Positions 25,573-34,581 of a stretch of 64,000 nucleotides of DNA are shown piece after piece. The number at the start of each line of letters is the position of its first letter. Positions within the stretch are counted from its first letter, which is position 1. Source of the stretch: Raineya orbicola (lineage in GTDB: Bacteria; Bacteroidota; Bacteroidia; Cytophagales; Thermonemataceae); assembly GCF_002843425.1 (NCBI RefSeq), contig NZ_NKXO01000011.1, positions 1-64,000 of the forward strand, written 5' to 3'. The notes under the pieces were generated by a model. The model was given only the letters and a program-made list of their open reading frames with translations. It did not search any database and was not told the DNA's origin. Both the position numbers and the translations under genes were made by a program.

Positions 25573-27543
25573 ATGAGAAAAATTTTACTACTTTTCTTGC
25601 TTATTAGTTTTGGAAATTACATTGCCCAAGCTACCCACATTGTAGGGGGAGAGTTACAAATGACTTTTCTTTCAGGTACCACTTACCGAATGACTTTGAA
25701 TATGTACTGGGACAGAGTTTCCGTAGTAAAAGACCCAAATATTAATATCGGCTTTTATCGCAAGTCTAACAATACACGTATTCAAATCTTAAATCTACCG
25801 CTTGTGCAAGAAACTGACCTTCAATTTCCTGTGGATACTTGCACTAATCAAATTCTTTTACGCTTTACCAAACTTGTTTATGAAGCACAAGTAACACTTA
25901 ACCCTGCGAACTATTCTGACCCACAAGGCTATTATGTAACTTGGGAAAGATGTTGCCGAAACAATGCTATCACCAATATCGTAGCCCCAGGCAACGCCGC
26001 TAATTCCTTCTATTTAGAGTTTCCTGCTATTATTCAAGGGGGTAATCCTTTTATCAACAACAGCCCTGTGTTTCCTACACCGCAAACGAGCTATTTATGC
26101 TTAAACAATAGCTTCACTTTCCCTTTCGGAGCTACTGACCCCGATGGCGACCAACTCGTATATTCAATGGTTACGCCCTACAATGGCATTGCTTCTAACT
26201 TTAATGCAAACCCAACCCCTCCTGCAACTTATAGCCCTTATCCTCCCCCTGAAATTACTTGGGCAACAGGCTATTCTGCTACAAATGCAATTCCCAGCAA
26301 TGTAGGACAGCCCCTCACCGTAAACCCTACAACAGGTCTGCTTTCGGGCAACCCAGGCAGAACAGGATTATTTGTTTTTTCAGTACGTTGTGAAGAGTAC
26401 CGAGGTGGTGTAAAAATCGGAGAAGTCCGCAGAGACTATCAGATTTTAGTAAAAAATTGCCAAGAACTAAATCCTAATCCCGAAATACGCTTACAATTGC
26501 AAGACAATAGCATATACAGCGAAAATACCTTATACGAATTAGATGCCAACAAAGGTTTATGCCTAAACTTACAACTTTTTGACACTCCCAACCAGAATAT
26601 CCGTTTAACTTATTTGCCTCTTAATGCCAACGCTCAAAGACTAACACAAAATAATTACCGACCTTTCCGAAATGCTAATAATCAGCCTGTTGGTGGTGTT
26701 AGTATCAATAGTTCAGGCATTGGTGTAGTGCGTTTCTGTTGGCGAGAATGTTTGTATAGCTTCCGAGGAGATGAAATCTTTGAGTTCGGTATCGTTGCTG
26801 ATGACCAAGGTTGTCCTGTAAAAGGACTTGATACACTTTTTGTAAAGTTCAAAGTCAAGCCCCGTTTCAATAATCCACCTTCACTTTCTATTATTTCGGC
26901 TACACCCAATTTTAATGTTCCCACGCTTACAGCAAATCCTTATTTGCCCGCAGGGCAAGAGGTAAAAGTTACCTTCCAAGCCTTCGACCGAGATAATGAT
27001 TCCCTTAAAATCTTTGCTGTAGGCAGAAATTTCAATATAGATAGCCTTGATATTACTTTTACACCCAAAGAAGGCAAAGGACGCTTTACCACTGATTTCA
27101 TTTGGAAACCTGATTGCAGATTTATCAATATCAATGGACAGAATGATGAATATTTAGTGGATATTTTCCTTGTGGAAAAAAATAACTCCTGCGATATTGC
27201 CGATGCTCAAATGACTATCAAAATAAAAGTTCGTGATGATTTTTCTAATGTAGATGGATTTTCCCCTGCAAACATCTTCACTCCTAATGGTGATGGCATA
27301 AACGATTACTTTGAAATGGAAAATTTGCCCGCAGTCGCAGATTTCAATAGGTTTTTACCTGCTGATAATTGTTTATACAAATACAATGGCATTAAAATTT
27401 ACAACCGCTGGGGAAAGCCCGTATTTGAAAGCAAACAACGTGATTTCAAATGGGACGGCGGCAACCTTCCCACAGGAGCATACTTCTACGTAATAGATTA
27501 CACCTCACGAATTTTCAAAGGAACAGTAACGATAATGAAGTAA
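25573..27543 (+). CDS. Secreted protein with gliding motility-associated C-terminal domain
   Basis: The 656-residue protein has a signal peptide MRKILLLFLLISFGNYIAQA followed by THIVGGELQM, the usual start of this family. The centre is beta-rich with Ig-like or cadherin-like modules, including a calcium-type motif ATDPDGDQLVYSM and FDRDNDSLKIFA. The last 90 residues (FSPANIFTPNGDGINDYF to TGAYFYVIDY) are the CHU_C / T9SS type B sorting domain. It should be exported across the outer membrane and attached or released. Many Bacteroidota carry several paralogues. Monocistronic, with its own terminator. Confidence 0.9.
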   Translation: MRKILLLFLLISFGNYIAQATHIVGGELQMTFLSGTTYRMTLNMYWDRVSVVKDPNINIGFYRKSNNTRIQILNLPLVQETDLQFPVDTCTNQILLRFTKLVYEAQVTLNPANYSDPQGYYVTWERCCRNNAITNIVAPGNAANSFYLEFPAIIQGGNPFINNSPVFPTPQTSYLCLNNSFTFPFGATDPDGDQLVYSMVTPYNGIASNFNANPTPPATYSPYPPPEITWATGYSATNAIPSNVGQPLTVNPTTGLLSGNPGRTGLFVFSVRCEEYRGGVKIGEVRRDYQILVKNCQELNPNPEIRLQLQDNSIYSENTLYELDANKGLCLNLQLFDTPNQNIRLTYLPLNANAQRLTQNNYRPFRNANNQPVGGVSINSSGIGVVRFCWRECLYSFRGDEIFEFGIVADDQGCPVKGLDTLFVKFKVKPRFNNPPSLSIISATPNFNVPTLTANPYLPAGQEVKVTFQAFDRDNDSLKIFAVGRNFNIDSLDITFTPKEGKGRFTTDFIWKPDCRFININGQNDEYLVDIFLVEKNNSCDIADAQMTIKIKVRDDFSNVDGFSPANIFTPNGDGINDYFEMENLPAVADFNRFLPADNCLYKYNGIKIYNRWGKPVFESKQRDFKWDGGNLPTGAYFYVIDYTSRIFKGTVTIMK

Positions 27544-27568
27544 AATTTCTTTCTCACCCATATTACAG

Positions 27569-27603
27569 AGCCTTTGCCTACAAGCAAGGGCTTTTGTTTT
27601 TTT
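27569..27603 (+). terminator. Terminator after the gliding-associated protein gene
   Basis: A 9-base-pair stem AGCCTTTGC/GCAAGGGCT (27569-27577 and 27584-27592, one G-T pair) with loop CTACAA is followed by a T-run to 27603. Confidence 0.83.
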
Positions 27604-27726
27604 AGCATATCTGCTTAAACCATTAACATTTACCAAACAAAAATTTCACTTTCTTACCTCCTGTTTCCTGCCTCTTACATCATAACAATTCCCCCTCTTT
27701 TTACGTATAGCTTGCAAAAAATTTGT

Positions 27727-27734
27727 TAGATTTG
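27727..27734 (+). promoter_or_regulatory. Candidate -7 element for sucA
   Basis: TAGATTTG matches TAnnTTTG and lies 44 bases before the sucA start. The best upstream TTG is only 12 bases away, so the -33 element is unclear. Confidence 0.45.
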
Positions 27735-27778
27735 CAAAATTTCTTTATTTTTCGCTTTTCATTCAACCTTGCAAGTTT

Positions 27779-30502
27779 ATGGATAAATATTCGTATATCG
27801 CCAATGCACACGGCAATTACGTAGATGAATTGTACCGTGCTTACAAAGCTGACCCTACTTCTATTGATGAATCTTGGCAAAAATTCTTTGAAGGATTTGA
27901 GTTTGCTGAAAACTACAATGGTAATGGCTACGCCTCCGAAGGTTTAAGCCCCGAAATGGCGGCAAAAGAGGCAGGCGTTTCTCGTCTGATTTTTGCTTAT
28001 AGAAGCAGGGCTCATTTACGCTCAAAAACCAACCCCGTCCGCCAACGCAAATCCCGCAATCCTTGGCTTGATTTAGAGCTTTTTGGTTTGAGTGAGGCTG
28101 ATTTAGATACGGTTTTCCAAGCTGGCAATGAGCTGGGAATAGGTCCTGCTACTTTACGAAAAATTATTGATACGCTCAAATACATCTACGAAGGTACTAT
28201 CGGCTTTGAATTTACGTACATACGCGAACCCGAAGTGTTTAATTGGCTTCGTGATAAATTTGAAAAAGATGCCCTTGCTTTCAACCCTTCTATTGAGTTC
28301 AAAAAAAGAATTTTACACAAACTCAACGAAGCTGTTGTTTTTGAAAACTTTTTGCATACCAAATTTTTAGGGCAAAAACGCTTTTCTTTGGAAGGTGGCG
28401 ATAGTGTTATTCCCGGACTTGATGCCCTTATCAATAAAAGTGCCGAATTGGGGGTAAAGGAAGTAGTTATCGGAATGGCACACCGAGGCAGGCTCAATGT
28501 GCTTGCCAACATTATGGGCAAAACCTACGAGCAAATTTTCAGCGAGTTTGAAGGAAAATCCAGCCCCGACCTCACAATGGGCGATGGCGATGTGAAATAC
28601 CATATGGGCTTTGCCAGCGAAATTACTACTCCCGAAGGTAATACCGTAAGTTTGCGTTTAGCTCCTAATCCTTCACATTTGGAGGTAGTAAGTTCTGTTG
28701 TGCAAGGTTATTGCCGAGCCCAAATTGATGAGGAACTTTTTGATGAAAAGTATATTTTACCCATAATGATACACGGCGACGCCGCTATTGCAGGACAAGG
28801 ATTGGTATACGAAGTAGTACAAATGGCAAAATTAGATGCCTATAAAGTTGGCGGAACCGTACACGTAGTAATCAATAACCAAGTAGGTTTTACAACTGAT
28901 TTTGACGAAGCTCGTTCCAGTATCTATTGCACAGATATTGCCAAACTCATTGATGCTCCTGTTCTGCACGTCAATGGTGATGACCCCGAAGCAGTTGTTT
29001 TCTGTTTCCAACTTGCCGCAGAGTTTCGTCAGAAATTTCAGCGTGATATTTTTATTGATTTGGTTTGCTATCGCAGGCACGGACACAACGAAACAGATGA
29101 ACCTCGCTTCACTCAGCCCAAGCTCTACAATGTAATTGCCAAACACCCCTCGCCACGCGAAGTTTATGCTCAAAAACTTGCCTCTTTGGGTAGCATTGAC
29201 GCAAAACTGATTGAAGAAATGGATAAAGAACTTCGGCAGATGTTGCAAGTTCGCTTGGACGAAGTAAAACAAAAACCTTTACCTTACCACTATACACAAC
29301 TTGAAAAAGATTGGCAAAAATTGCGTAAAGCTCGCCCCGAAGATTTTGATGCTTCACCCAAAACTGCCATTTCTTGGGAAATGATTGAAAAAGTAGGAAA
29401 GGCACTCACCACAATCCCCGAAGGGTTCAAAACTATCAAGCAAATTGATAAACTTCTGCAAGATAGAAAAAAAATGTTTTTTGAAGAAAAACGCTTGGAT
29501 TGGGCTTGTGGCGAACTTTTAGCTTATGGCTCTTTGCTTTTAGAGGAAAAAATTGTTCGTATGAGCGGGCAAGATGTAAGACGAGGAACTTTTTCCCATC
29601 GCCAAGCCGTATTGCGTGATGCTGAAACCAATGAGCCTTATTTCCTTTTAGACCATATCGTACCTAACCAAAAACAGCCTTTCCGTATCTATAACTCACA
29701 TCTTTCGGAGTTTGGGGTAATGGGATTTGAGTTTGGTTACTCTATGGCAAACCCCAATGCCTTGGTTATTTGGGAGGCTCAATTCGGTGATTTTGCCAAT
29801 GGCGCCCAAGTAATTATTGACCAATTCCTTTCTGCTACCGAAAGCAAATGGAATCAGCAAAATGCTTTGGTGCTTTTGCTTCCTCACGGCTACGAAGGGC
29901 AAGGTCCTGAACATAGCTCGGCTCGTTGGGAGCGTTTCTTGCAACTTTGTGCCGAATACAATATGGTAGTAGGTAATTTTACAACCTCTGCCAATCTGTT
30001 CCACGCTTTGCGTAGGCAACTGGCTTGGGAGTTTCGCAAGCCTTTGGTGGTAATGTCGCCAAAATCATTGCTTCGTGCCGAAGAAGTTTATTCTCCTATT
30101 GAGGATTTCATCAATGGTTCTTTCCAAGAAGTACTTGATGATAACTACGCAGACCCTAAAAAAGTGAAAAAAGTACTTCTTTGCAGTGGTAAAATCGCCG
30201 TTGATTTGTACCGCTATCAGCAAAAAAATGAACGCAAAGATGTGGCAATAGTACGTTTAGAACAACTCTATCCTTTCCCTCAAAAGCAATTAGAAAAAGT
30301 TTTGAGCAAATACAAAAAAGCCAAGCAAGTTTGGGTGCAAGAAGAGCCGCTCAATATGGGTGCATACAGCTTTATGCTGATGCATTACGATAGAAATTTA
30401 GAGGTAATTTCTCGTAAAGCCAGTGCCTCTCCTGCTACTGGTTACAACAAAATTCACGAAAAAGAACAGCAAGAAATTATCCAAAAAGCATTTGAGGCAT
30501 AA
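27779..30502 (+). CDS. sucA: 2-oxoglutarate dehydrogenase E1 component
   Basis: E1 decarboxylates 2-oxoglutarate with thiamine diphosphate and passes the succinyl group to E2 in the TCA cycle. The 907-residue protein has the N-terminal E1 extension SYIANAHGNYVDELYRAYKADP, the core GMAHRGRLNVLANIMGK, VKYHMGFASE, the ThDP/Mg2+ site region HGDAAIAGQG, and NQVGFTTDFDEARSS. The transketolase-like pyrimidine domain has RVRRGTFSHR-like VRRGTFSHR. Length fits SucA, not the smaller branched-chain E1. The E2 gene (sucB) is not directly downstream; a T9SS protein gene follows instead after a hairpin. Confidence 0.97.
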   Translation: MDKYSYIANAHGNYVDELYRAYKADPTSIDESWQKFFEGFEFAENYNGNGYASEGLSPEMAAKEAGVSRLIFAYRSRAHLRSKTNPVRQRKSRNPWLDLELFGLSEADLDTVFQAGNELGIGPATLRKIIDTLKYIYEGTIGFEFTYIREPEVFNWLRDKFEKDALAFNPSIEFKKRILHKLNEAVVFENFLHTKFLGQKRFSLEGGDSVIPGLDALINKSAELGVKEVVIGMAHRGRLNVLANIMGKTYEQIFSEFEGKSSPDLTMGDGDVKYHMGFASEITTPEGNTVSLRLAPNPSHLEVVSSVVQGYCRAQIDEELFDEKYILPIMIHGDAAIAGQGLVYEVVQMAKLDAYKVGGTVHVVINNQVGFTTDFDEARSSIYCTDIAKLIDAPVLHVNGDDPEAVVFCFQLAAEFRQKFQRDIFIDLVCYRRHGHNETDEPRFTQPKLYNVIAKHPSPREVYAQKLASLGSIDAKLIEEMDKELRQMLQVRLDEVKQKPLPYHYTQLEKDWQKLRKARPEDFDASPKTAISWEMIEKVGKALTTIPEGFKTIKQIDKLLQDRKKMFFEEKRLDWACGELLAYGSLLLEEKIVRMSGQDVRRGTFSHRQAVLRDAETNEPYFLLDHIVPNQKQPFRIYNSHLSEFGVMGFEFGYSMANPNALVIWEAQFGDFANGAQVIIDQFLSATESKWNQQNALVLLLPHGYEGQGPEHSSARWERFLQLCAEYNMVVGNFTTSANLFHALRRQLAWEFRKPLVVMSPKSLLRAEEVYSPIEDFINGSFQEVLDDNYADPKKVKKVLLCSGKIAVDLYRYQQKNERKDVAIVRLEQLYPFPQKQLEKVLSKYKKAKQVWVQEEPLNMGAYSFMLMHYDRNLEVISRKASASPATGYNKIHEKEQQEIIQKAFEA

Positions 30503-30531
30503 TTTTTGCAAAATTGCTTGATGTAACCCGC

Positions 30532-30566
30532 AAGCGACAGCATCATTGGAAGTGGTGTTGTCGCTT
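30532..30566 (+). terminator. Hairpin after sucA (AAGCGAC family)
   Basis: Arms AAGCGACAGCATCA and its near complement (30532-30545 and 30553-30566, two G-T pairs) with a 7-base loop are followed by a short T-tract (TTTC, then AAAATTTTTC). The arms resemble those at 8035 and 58484. Confidence 0.75.
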
Positions 30567-30583
30567 TTCAAAATTTTTCACGT

Positions 30584-32410
30584 ATGCTAAACAAACTTTT
30601 ATTCACTTTCTTTTTTGTTTGTTTTGGGGCAAAATCAATTTTTGCTCAAATCAAAATTTATCCTATCACCCAAAAACAACAACAACCAACAAATACTTTA
30701 CAAAGAACCGCCCCTTTGAATTTGCCTTTTTTTGATGATTTCCTTGGTAAAGAAATTGATAACAACCTTTGGCAAAATGCAGGGGCAAGTGTTACCAATG
30801 GCATTGCCAAAAATCCTAAAAGCAGAGGCGTTGTAACTTTGGATAGCTACAAACAAAACGGAAAAGCCTACAATATTACTTCGCCTATTGCCGAAGGCTA
30901 CTCCGATACGCTTACTTCTCGCCCCATTGATTTAAGTGGCTATTCTCCTGCAAGCAATGTATTTTTGAGTTTTTTTGTGCAAGAACAAGGTCTCGGCGAA
31001 CAGCCCGATAACAGCGATTTTTTGCTCTTACAAGCCAAAGATATAAACAACAATTGGCTCAATATTTGGCAGAAAAATGGCAATTCTACCCCAACAAACG
31101 AGTTTGAGCAAGTAATTTTTCCGCTTACCAACCCTAATTTTTTTCACGTTGATTTTCAGTTTCGCTTTTTGCGTTATGGTAGAATTTCAGGAAATTTTGA
31201 TGTTTGGCATATAGATTATGTGTATCTAAATCACAGCCGAAACCCTGCTGATACTTGCTATCCTGATATTGCTACACGTCAGAGCATAGGCGGGTATCTG
31301 AAAAAACTTTCTGCAATGCCTCTCAAACATTTCAAAGAACACCCTAATCCTGCTTCACTTCTTGCAGATACTTTATTTTTCAGAGTAAAAAATTTGAGTT
31401 GTAATTTCAGGGTCATCAACTACACTGCCGAACTCAACGACCAAATAAGCAATAGCAACCTTTTAGCGAGTTTGCCCATTACTGCTCCTGTTTCAAATCC
31501 TTTCATCATTTTTCCTGATGATGATTTTGTTCTCAAAGTAAAACCACAAAATTTTTCCTTGCCACCTTCGGCTACTAAACTCCAATTAGAAACCAAACTA
31601 ACTATCAATGTAAGCGATGGAAATACGGTTATTCCTCCCATAGATTTTAGAAACAATGATACTATTCGGCAAGTAACAATTTTGGATAATTATTATGCCT
31701 ACGACGATGGCGAAGCCGAATATGTAGCGGGGGTTAATCAGCGTTTGGGTAGAATTGCAGTTCGGTTCGTTTTGCCCCAAGAAGCCCAACTTTCTGATGT
31801 AGATATTTGCTTTTTGCCTTTCATCAAAGATATGAGCAATCAGACTTTTGTACTTTCTGTTTGGAAAAAAGTAAGCGGTAGAACGCAAGAAGTGCTTTTC
31901 CAAAAGGCTTTCCCTATCAAATACCCCAGCCAACCGAATGGTTTCGTTCGCTTTCCTGTGGATAGTTTTCAGACTCTTTATGTAAAAGATACCATTTTCG
32001 TGGGCATACAACAAACTACTGATGATTTGCTTGCTATCGGTTTTGATGCCAATAACAATTCTTTTGATGAAGTTTTTTACAACATTGCAGGCATTTGGGA
32101 GCAAGAAAGCAACATCAGGGGCAGTTTGATGATTCGTCCTGTATTCAGAAATGATGCTATCACGGCTTTGAATGAAAGCCCTGAAAGTTTTATTCAAATT
32201 TTTCCCAACCCTGCTCAAAATTACGTTCAAATTACAGGAATTTCTCCCCTTCGTGTAGAACTCTACGACTTACAAAGCCGAAAGCAAAATTTTTCTTGGG
32301 ATAAAACTACCCAACAATTACATTTCAATCTTGCCAAAGGTCTGTATTTGCTCAAAATACAAGACCCGAAAGGAAAATGGTGGCAGAAAAAATTAGTTGT
32401 AAATAACTAA
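30584..32410 (+). CDS. Secreted T9SS cargo protein of unknown function
   Basis: The 608-residue protein has a signal peptide (MLNKLLFTFFFVCFGAKSIFA) and a C-terminal type A sorting domain from IQIFPNPAQNYVQITG to KKLVVNN. The middle region is beta-rich and includes FDVWHIDYVYLNHSRN, a pattern that recurs in Bacteroidota surface proteins. It would be exported by the Por/T9SS machinery. I cannot assign an activity. The gene starts 18 bases beyond the hairpin following sucA and lies just upstream of an ECF sigma factor gene. Confidence 0.87.
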   Translation: MLNKLLFTFFFVCFGAKSIFAQIKIYPITQKQQQPTNTLQRTAPLNLPFFDDFLGKEIDNNLWQNAGASVTNGIAKNPKSRGVVTLDSYKQNGKAYNITSPIAEGYSDTLTSRPIDLSGYSPASNVFLSFFVQEQGLGEQPDNSDFLLLQAKDINNNWLNIWQKNGNSTPTNEFEQVIFPLTNPNFFHVDFQFRFLRYGRISGNFDVWHIDYVYLNHSRNPADTCYPDIATRQSIGGYLKKLSAMPLKHFKEHPNPASLLADTLFFRVKNLSCNFRVINYTAELNDQISNSNLLASLPITAPVSNPFIIFPDDDFVLKVKPQNFSLPPSATKLQLETKLTINVSDGNTVIPPIDFRNNDTIRQVTILDNYYAYDDGEAEYVAGVNQRLGRIAVRFVLPQEAQLSDVDICFLPFIKDMSNQTFVLSVWKKVSGRTQEVLFQKAFPIKYPSQPNGFVRFPVDSFQTLYVKDTIFVGIQQTTDDLLAIGFDANNNSFDEVFYNIAGIWEQESNIRGSLMIRPVFRNDAITALNESPESFIQIFPNPAQNYVQITGISPLRVELYDLQSRKQNFSWDKTTQQLHFNLAKGLYLLKIQDPKGKWWQKKLVVNN

Positions 32411-32437
32411 TTGAGCATTTTGAAAAGTTATGCTCAA
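32411..32437 (+). terminator. Weak hairpin after the T9SS protein gene
   Basis: Perfect 8-base stem TTGAGCAT/ATGCTCAA (32411-32418 and 32430-32437) with an 11-base loop. An A-run, not a T-run, follows first, so the strength is doubtful. Confidence 0.35.
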
Positions 32438-32490
32438 AAAAAATAAAATTTTTTGGTTACCTTTCAGCGTTTTGCTGTATCTACGTACAA

Positions 32491-33039
32491 ATGAGAGATG
32501 AGGAAATTTTAGAGCGTATCCGTAAAGGTGATGAAACTGCTCTACAATATCTTTACAAGAACAATTACCGAACTATTCTTCGCTTGGTTGTCAAAAACAA
32601 CGGCACAGAAAGCGAGGCAAAAGATGTTTTTCAAGATGCTCTCATTTTGCTTTGGGAAAATGTCAGAAAAACTGATTTTACACTGACCTCAAAACTGAGT
32701 ACGTACTTATACAGCATTTGCCACAATTTGTGGCTTAAAGAGTTAAAGAAAAAAACGAGATTTTCGGATAAAGACATACCCGAAGCAACTATCACGGAAA
32801 CCCATAGCTGGGAGCGTGAAGAGAGAATTAAAATTATGCAATCTTGCATACAAAAATTAGGTGAATTGTGCCGAAAAATATTGCAGTATTACTATTTTGA
32901 TGAACTTTCTATGCAAGATATTGCCGAAAAGTTGGGGTTAGCCAATGCCGAATCGGCGAAAAGTAAAAAATATAAGTGCAAAAAAGAATTAGACGAAATA
33001 ATTAAAACACATTTTTCCACCAAAGATTTATTGGATTGA
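32491..33039 (+). CDS. ECF-type RNA polymerase sigma factor
   Basis: A 182-residue alternative sigma factor of the ECF (sigma-70 family) kind. Region 2 spans about residues 18-85, with YRTILRLVVKNNGTESEAKDVFQDALILLWENV. Region 4 near the C-terminus has a helix-turn-helix: YYYFDELSMQDIAEKLGLANAESAKSKKYKCKKEL. It contacts RNA polymerase and directs it to a stress or envelope regulon that is not evident here. Start ATG at 32491. A membrane protein gene follows after only 3 bases, most likely its anti-sigma factor. Confidence 0.93.
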   Translation: MRDEEILERIRKGDETALQYLYKNNYRTILRLVVKNNGTESEAKDVFQDALILLWENVRKTDFTLTSKLSTYLYSICHNLWLKELKKKTRFSDKDIPEATITETHSWEREERIKIMQSCIQKLGELCRKILQYYYFDELSMQDIAEKLGLANAESAKSKKYKCKKELDEIIKTHFSTKDLLD

Positions 33040-33042
33040 GTT

Positions 33043-33789
33043 ATGAAGGACACTAAATTTTATGAAATGGATTTTATTGAGGCTTATGTGAAAGGGAAAG
33101 TGTCGGAAGCCGAAAACCAAATTATGCAAAAACTTATTTCCCAAGATGCCCAGTTGGCATCAGAAGTTGAATTGCAAAAAGATTTGCAAGAAGCATTGGC
33201 ACGTACTCGCAGAGCCGAACTCAAACAATTGCTTCAAAACACCCCTGTTCCTACTTCTACTTTTGCACCTACTATCTCGCAATGGATTGCAGCTAGTTTT
33301 GGCATAGTAGGTTTGGTAGCAATGATTTGGTTTTTTGTGAAATATTGGGGTAGTGAAAAAACTAACCAAAAGCAGGCTGTTGTTTTGAAAACTCAAAATG
33401 AAACCTTGAAAAAAGACGAATCTAAACAAGTTGTTGAAAACACCACTACAACTACTGAAAACTTTGCAAGCCAAAATACTCAAAAACTTACAATTGAAAA
33501 CAATCAAAAGCTAAACGAAAGCAAAAAAGCAGAAAAAAACAAAGATTTTACCAAAGAAATTTTCTATCAATATGATGGCAAGAACGTTCTACAAATCTTT
33601 GGGGACTTTAGCTATGAAATTTTAGAAAATATCCCTACCAAAGATGGTGAAAAGAATTTCATATTTGTTCAAAACAAATTCTATGAATTAGTGCCTACTC
33701 CCGAAGATGAAGTGAGAAACTTAAAAGAAAATGAAGTTAAAAATCCTGATTTGATACGTTTACTTTCCGAAAGGTTAAAAAACAAATAG
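33043..33789 (+). CDS. Probable anti-sigma factor, single-pass membrane protein
   Basis: The 248-residue protein has a cytoplasmic N-terminal region (1-82) with FIEAYVKGKVSEAENQIMQKLISQDAQLASEVELQKDLQEAL. This resembles the short helical domain of Bacteroidota anti-sigma factors. One membrane helix follows (about 84-105, WIAASFGIVGLVAMIWFFV), then a Thr/Asn/Lys-rich linker and a folded C-terminal part of about 70 residues. It starts 3 bases after the ECF sigma gene, so the pair is almost certainly translationally coupled. No zinc-binding ZAS motif is visible. The role as anti-sigma factor is inferred from position and topology. Confidence 0.75.
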   Translation: MKDTKFYEMDFIEAYVKGKVSEAENQIMQKLISQDAQLASEVELQKDLQEALARTRRAELKQLLQNTPVPTSTFAPTISQWIAASFGIVGLVAMIWFFVKYWGSEKTNQKQAVVLKTQNETLKKDESKQVVENTTTTTENFASQNTQKLTIENNQKLNESKKAEKNKDFTKEIFYQYDGKNVLQIFGDFSYEILENIPTKDGEKNFIFVQNKFYELVPTPEDEVRNLKENEVKNPDLIRLLSERLKNK

Positions 33790-33795
33790 CAAAGT

Positions 33796-33820
33796 AGTCC
33801 GCTCAGTAGCGGACTTTTTT
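33796..33820 (+). terminator. Intrinsic terminator after the sigma/anti-sigma pair
   Basis: Perfect 8-base-pair stem AGTCCGCT/AGCGGACT with CAGT loop, followed by five or more T. Confidence 0.92.
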
Positions 33821-33866
33821 ATGCTCTCACCGAGAAATCTTAGCTATATTCCTCAAAAATCCATAC

Positions 33867-33897
33867 TTGCAAATGTAGAGAAAGATTTTTAGTTTTG
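33867..33897 (+). promoter_or_regulatory. recR promoter
   Basis: TTG (33867-33869), a 20-base spacer and TAGTTTTG (33890-33897) match the Bacteroidota consensus. The longer recR frame opens at 33900, so the ATG at 33927 is the better start. Confidence 0.65.
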
Positions 33898-33926
33898 CGG
33901 TGTATTCCGTCCTTGCAAAAAATTAT

Positions 33927-34538
33927 ATGACCTCTTTTCCTTCCAAACTTATTGAAGATGCCGTGAGTGAGATAGCCAAGTTGCCGGGCATTGGTAGAAA
34001 ATCAGCTTTTCGGATAGTTTTACATCTTTTGAAACAAGAAACTTCTTTTACTGAAAACTTAACATCAGCTCTTACACGTTTGCGTAATCAAATTCGTTAC
34101 TGCTCACGCTGTTTCAATATTTCTGATGAAGAAGTTTGTTCTATTTGTACAAGCTCTCAACGCGATACAAGCGTTATTTGTGTAGTAGAAAATTTCAAAG
34201 ATTTGCTCGCTGTTGAAAATACAGGGCAATTTAGGGGCTTGTATCACGTTTTGGGCGGGCTGATAGCACCCATTGAAAATATCACACCCGACAAGCTCAA
34301 AATTCAAGAGCTTATTCAAAGAGTTGAGAATGAAAACATTTCGGAAATTATTTTAGCTCTCTCGGCAAGTATAGAGGGCGATACCACTGCTTTTTACATC
34401 ACCAAACAGCTCAAACATCTTACTCATCTGAAAATCACATCTTTAGCTCGCGGCTTACCTATTGGTAGCGAATTAGAATATGCCGATGAAATCACATTAG
34501 GCAGAAGCATTCAAGCAAGAGTAGCTTATGGCATATAA
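33927..34538 (+). CDS. recR: Recombination mediator RecR
   Basis: RecR works with RecO (and RecF) to load RecA on gapped DNA. The 203-residue protein has an N-terminal helix-hairpin-helix (LPGIGRKSAFRIVLHLL), a four-cysteine zinc finger CSRCFN...CSIC, and a Toprim domain with VVENFKDLLAVENTG and the acidic GDTTAFYI region. The C-terminal Walker-like LARGLPIGSELEYADEITLGRSIQAR is complete. The start at 33927 follows from the promoter at 33867-33897, although a GTG-initiated extension of nine codons is possible. Confidence 0.95.
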   Translation: MTSFPSKLIEDAVSEIAKLPGIGRKSAFRIVLHLLKQETSFTENLTSALTRLRNQIRYCSRCFNISDEEVCSICTSSQRDTSVICVVENFKDLLAVENTGQFRGLYHVLGGLIAPIENITPDKLKIQELIQRVENENISEIILALSASIEGDTTAFYITKQLKHLTHLKITSLARGLPIGSELEYADEITLGRSIQARVAYGI

Positions 34539-34581
34539 TAGGTGAAAAATGTTTTTAGACATACAATACTAATTTTTTTCA

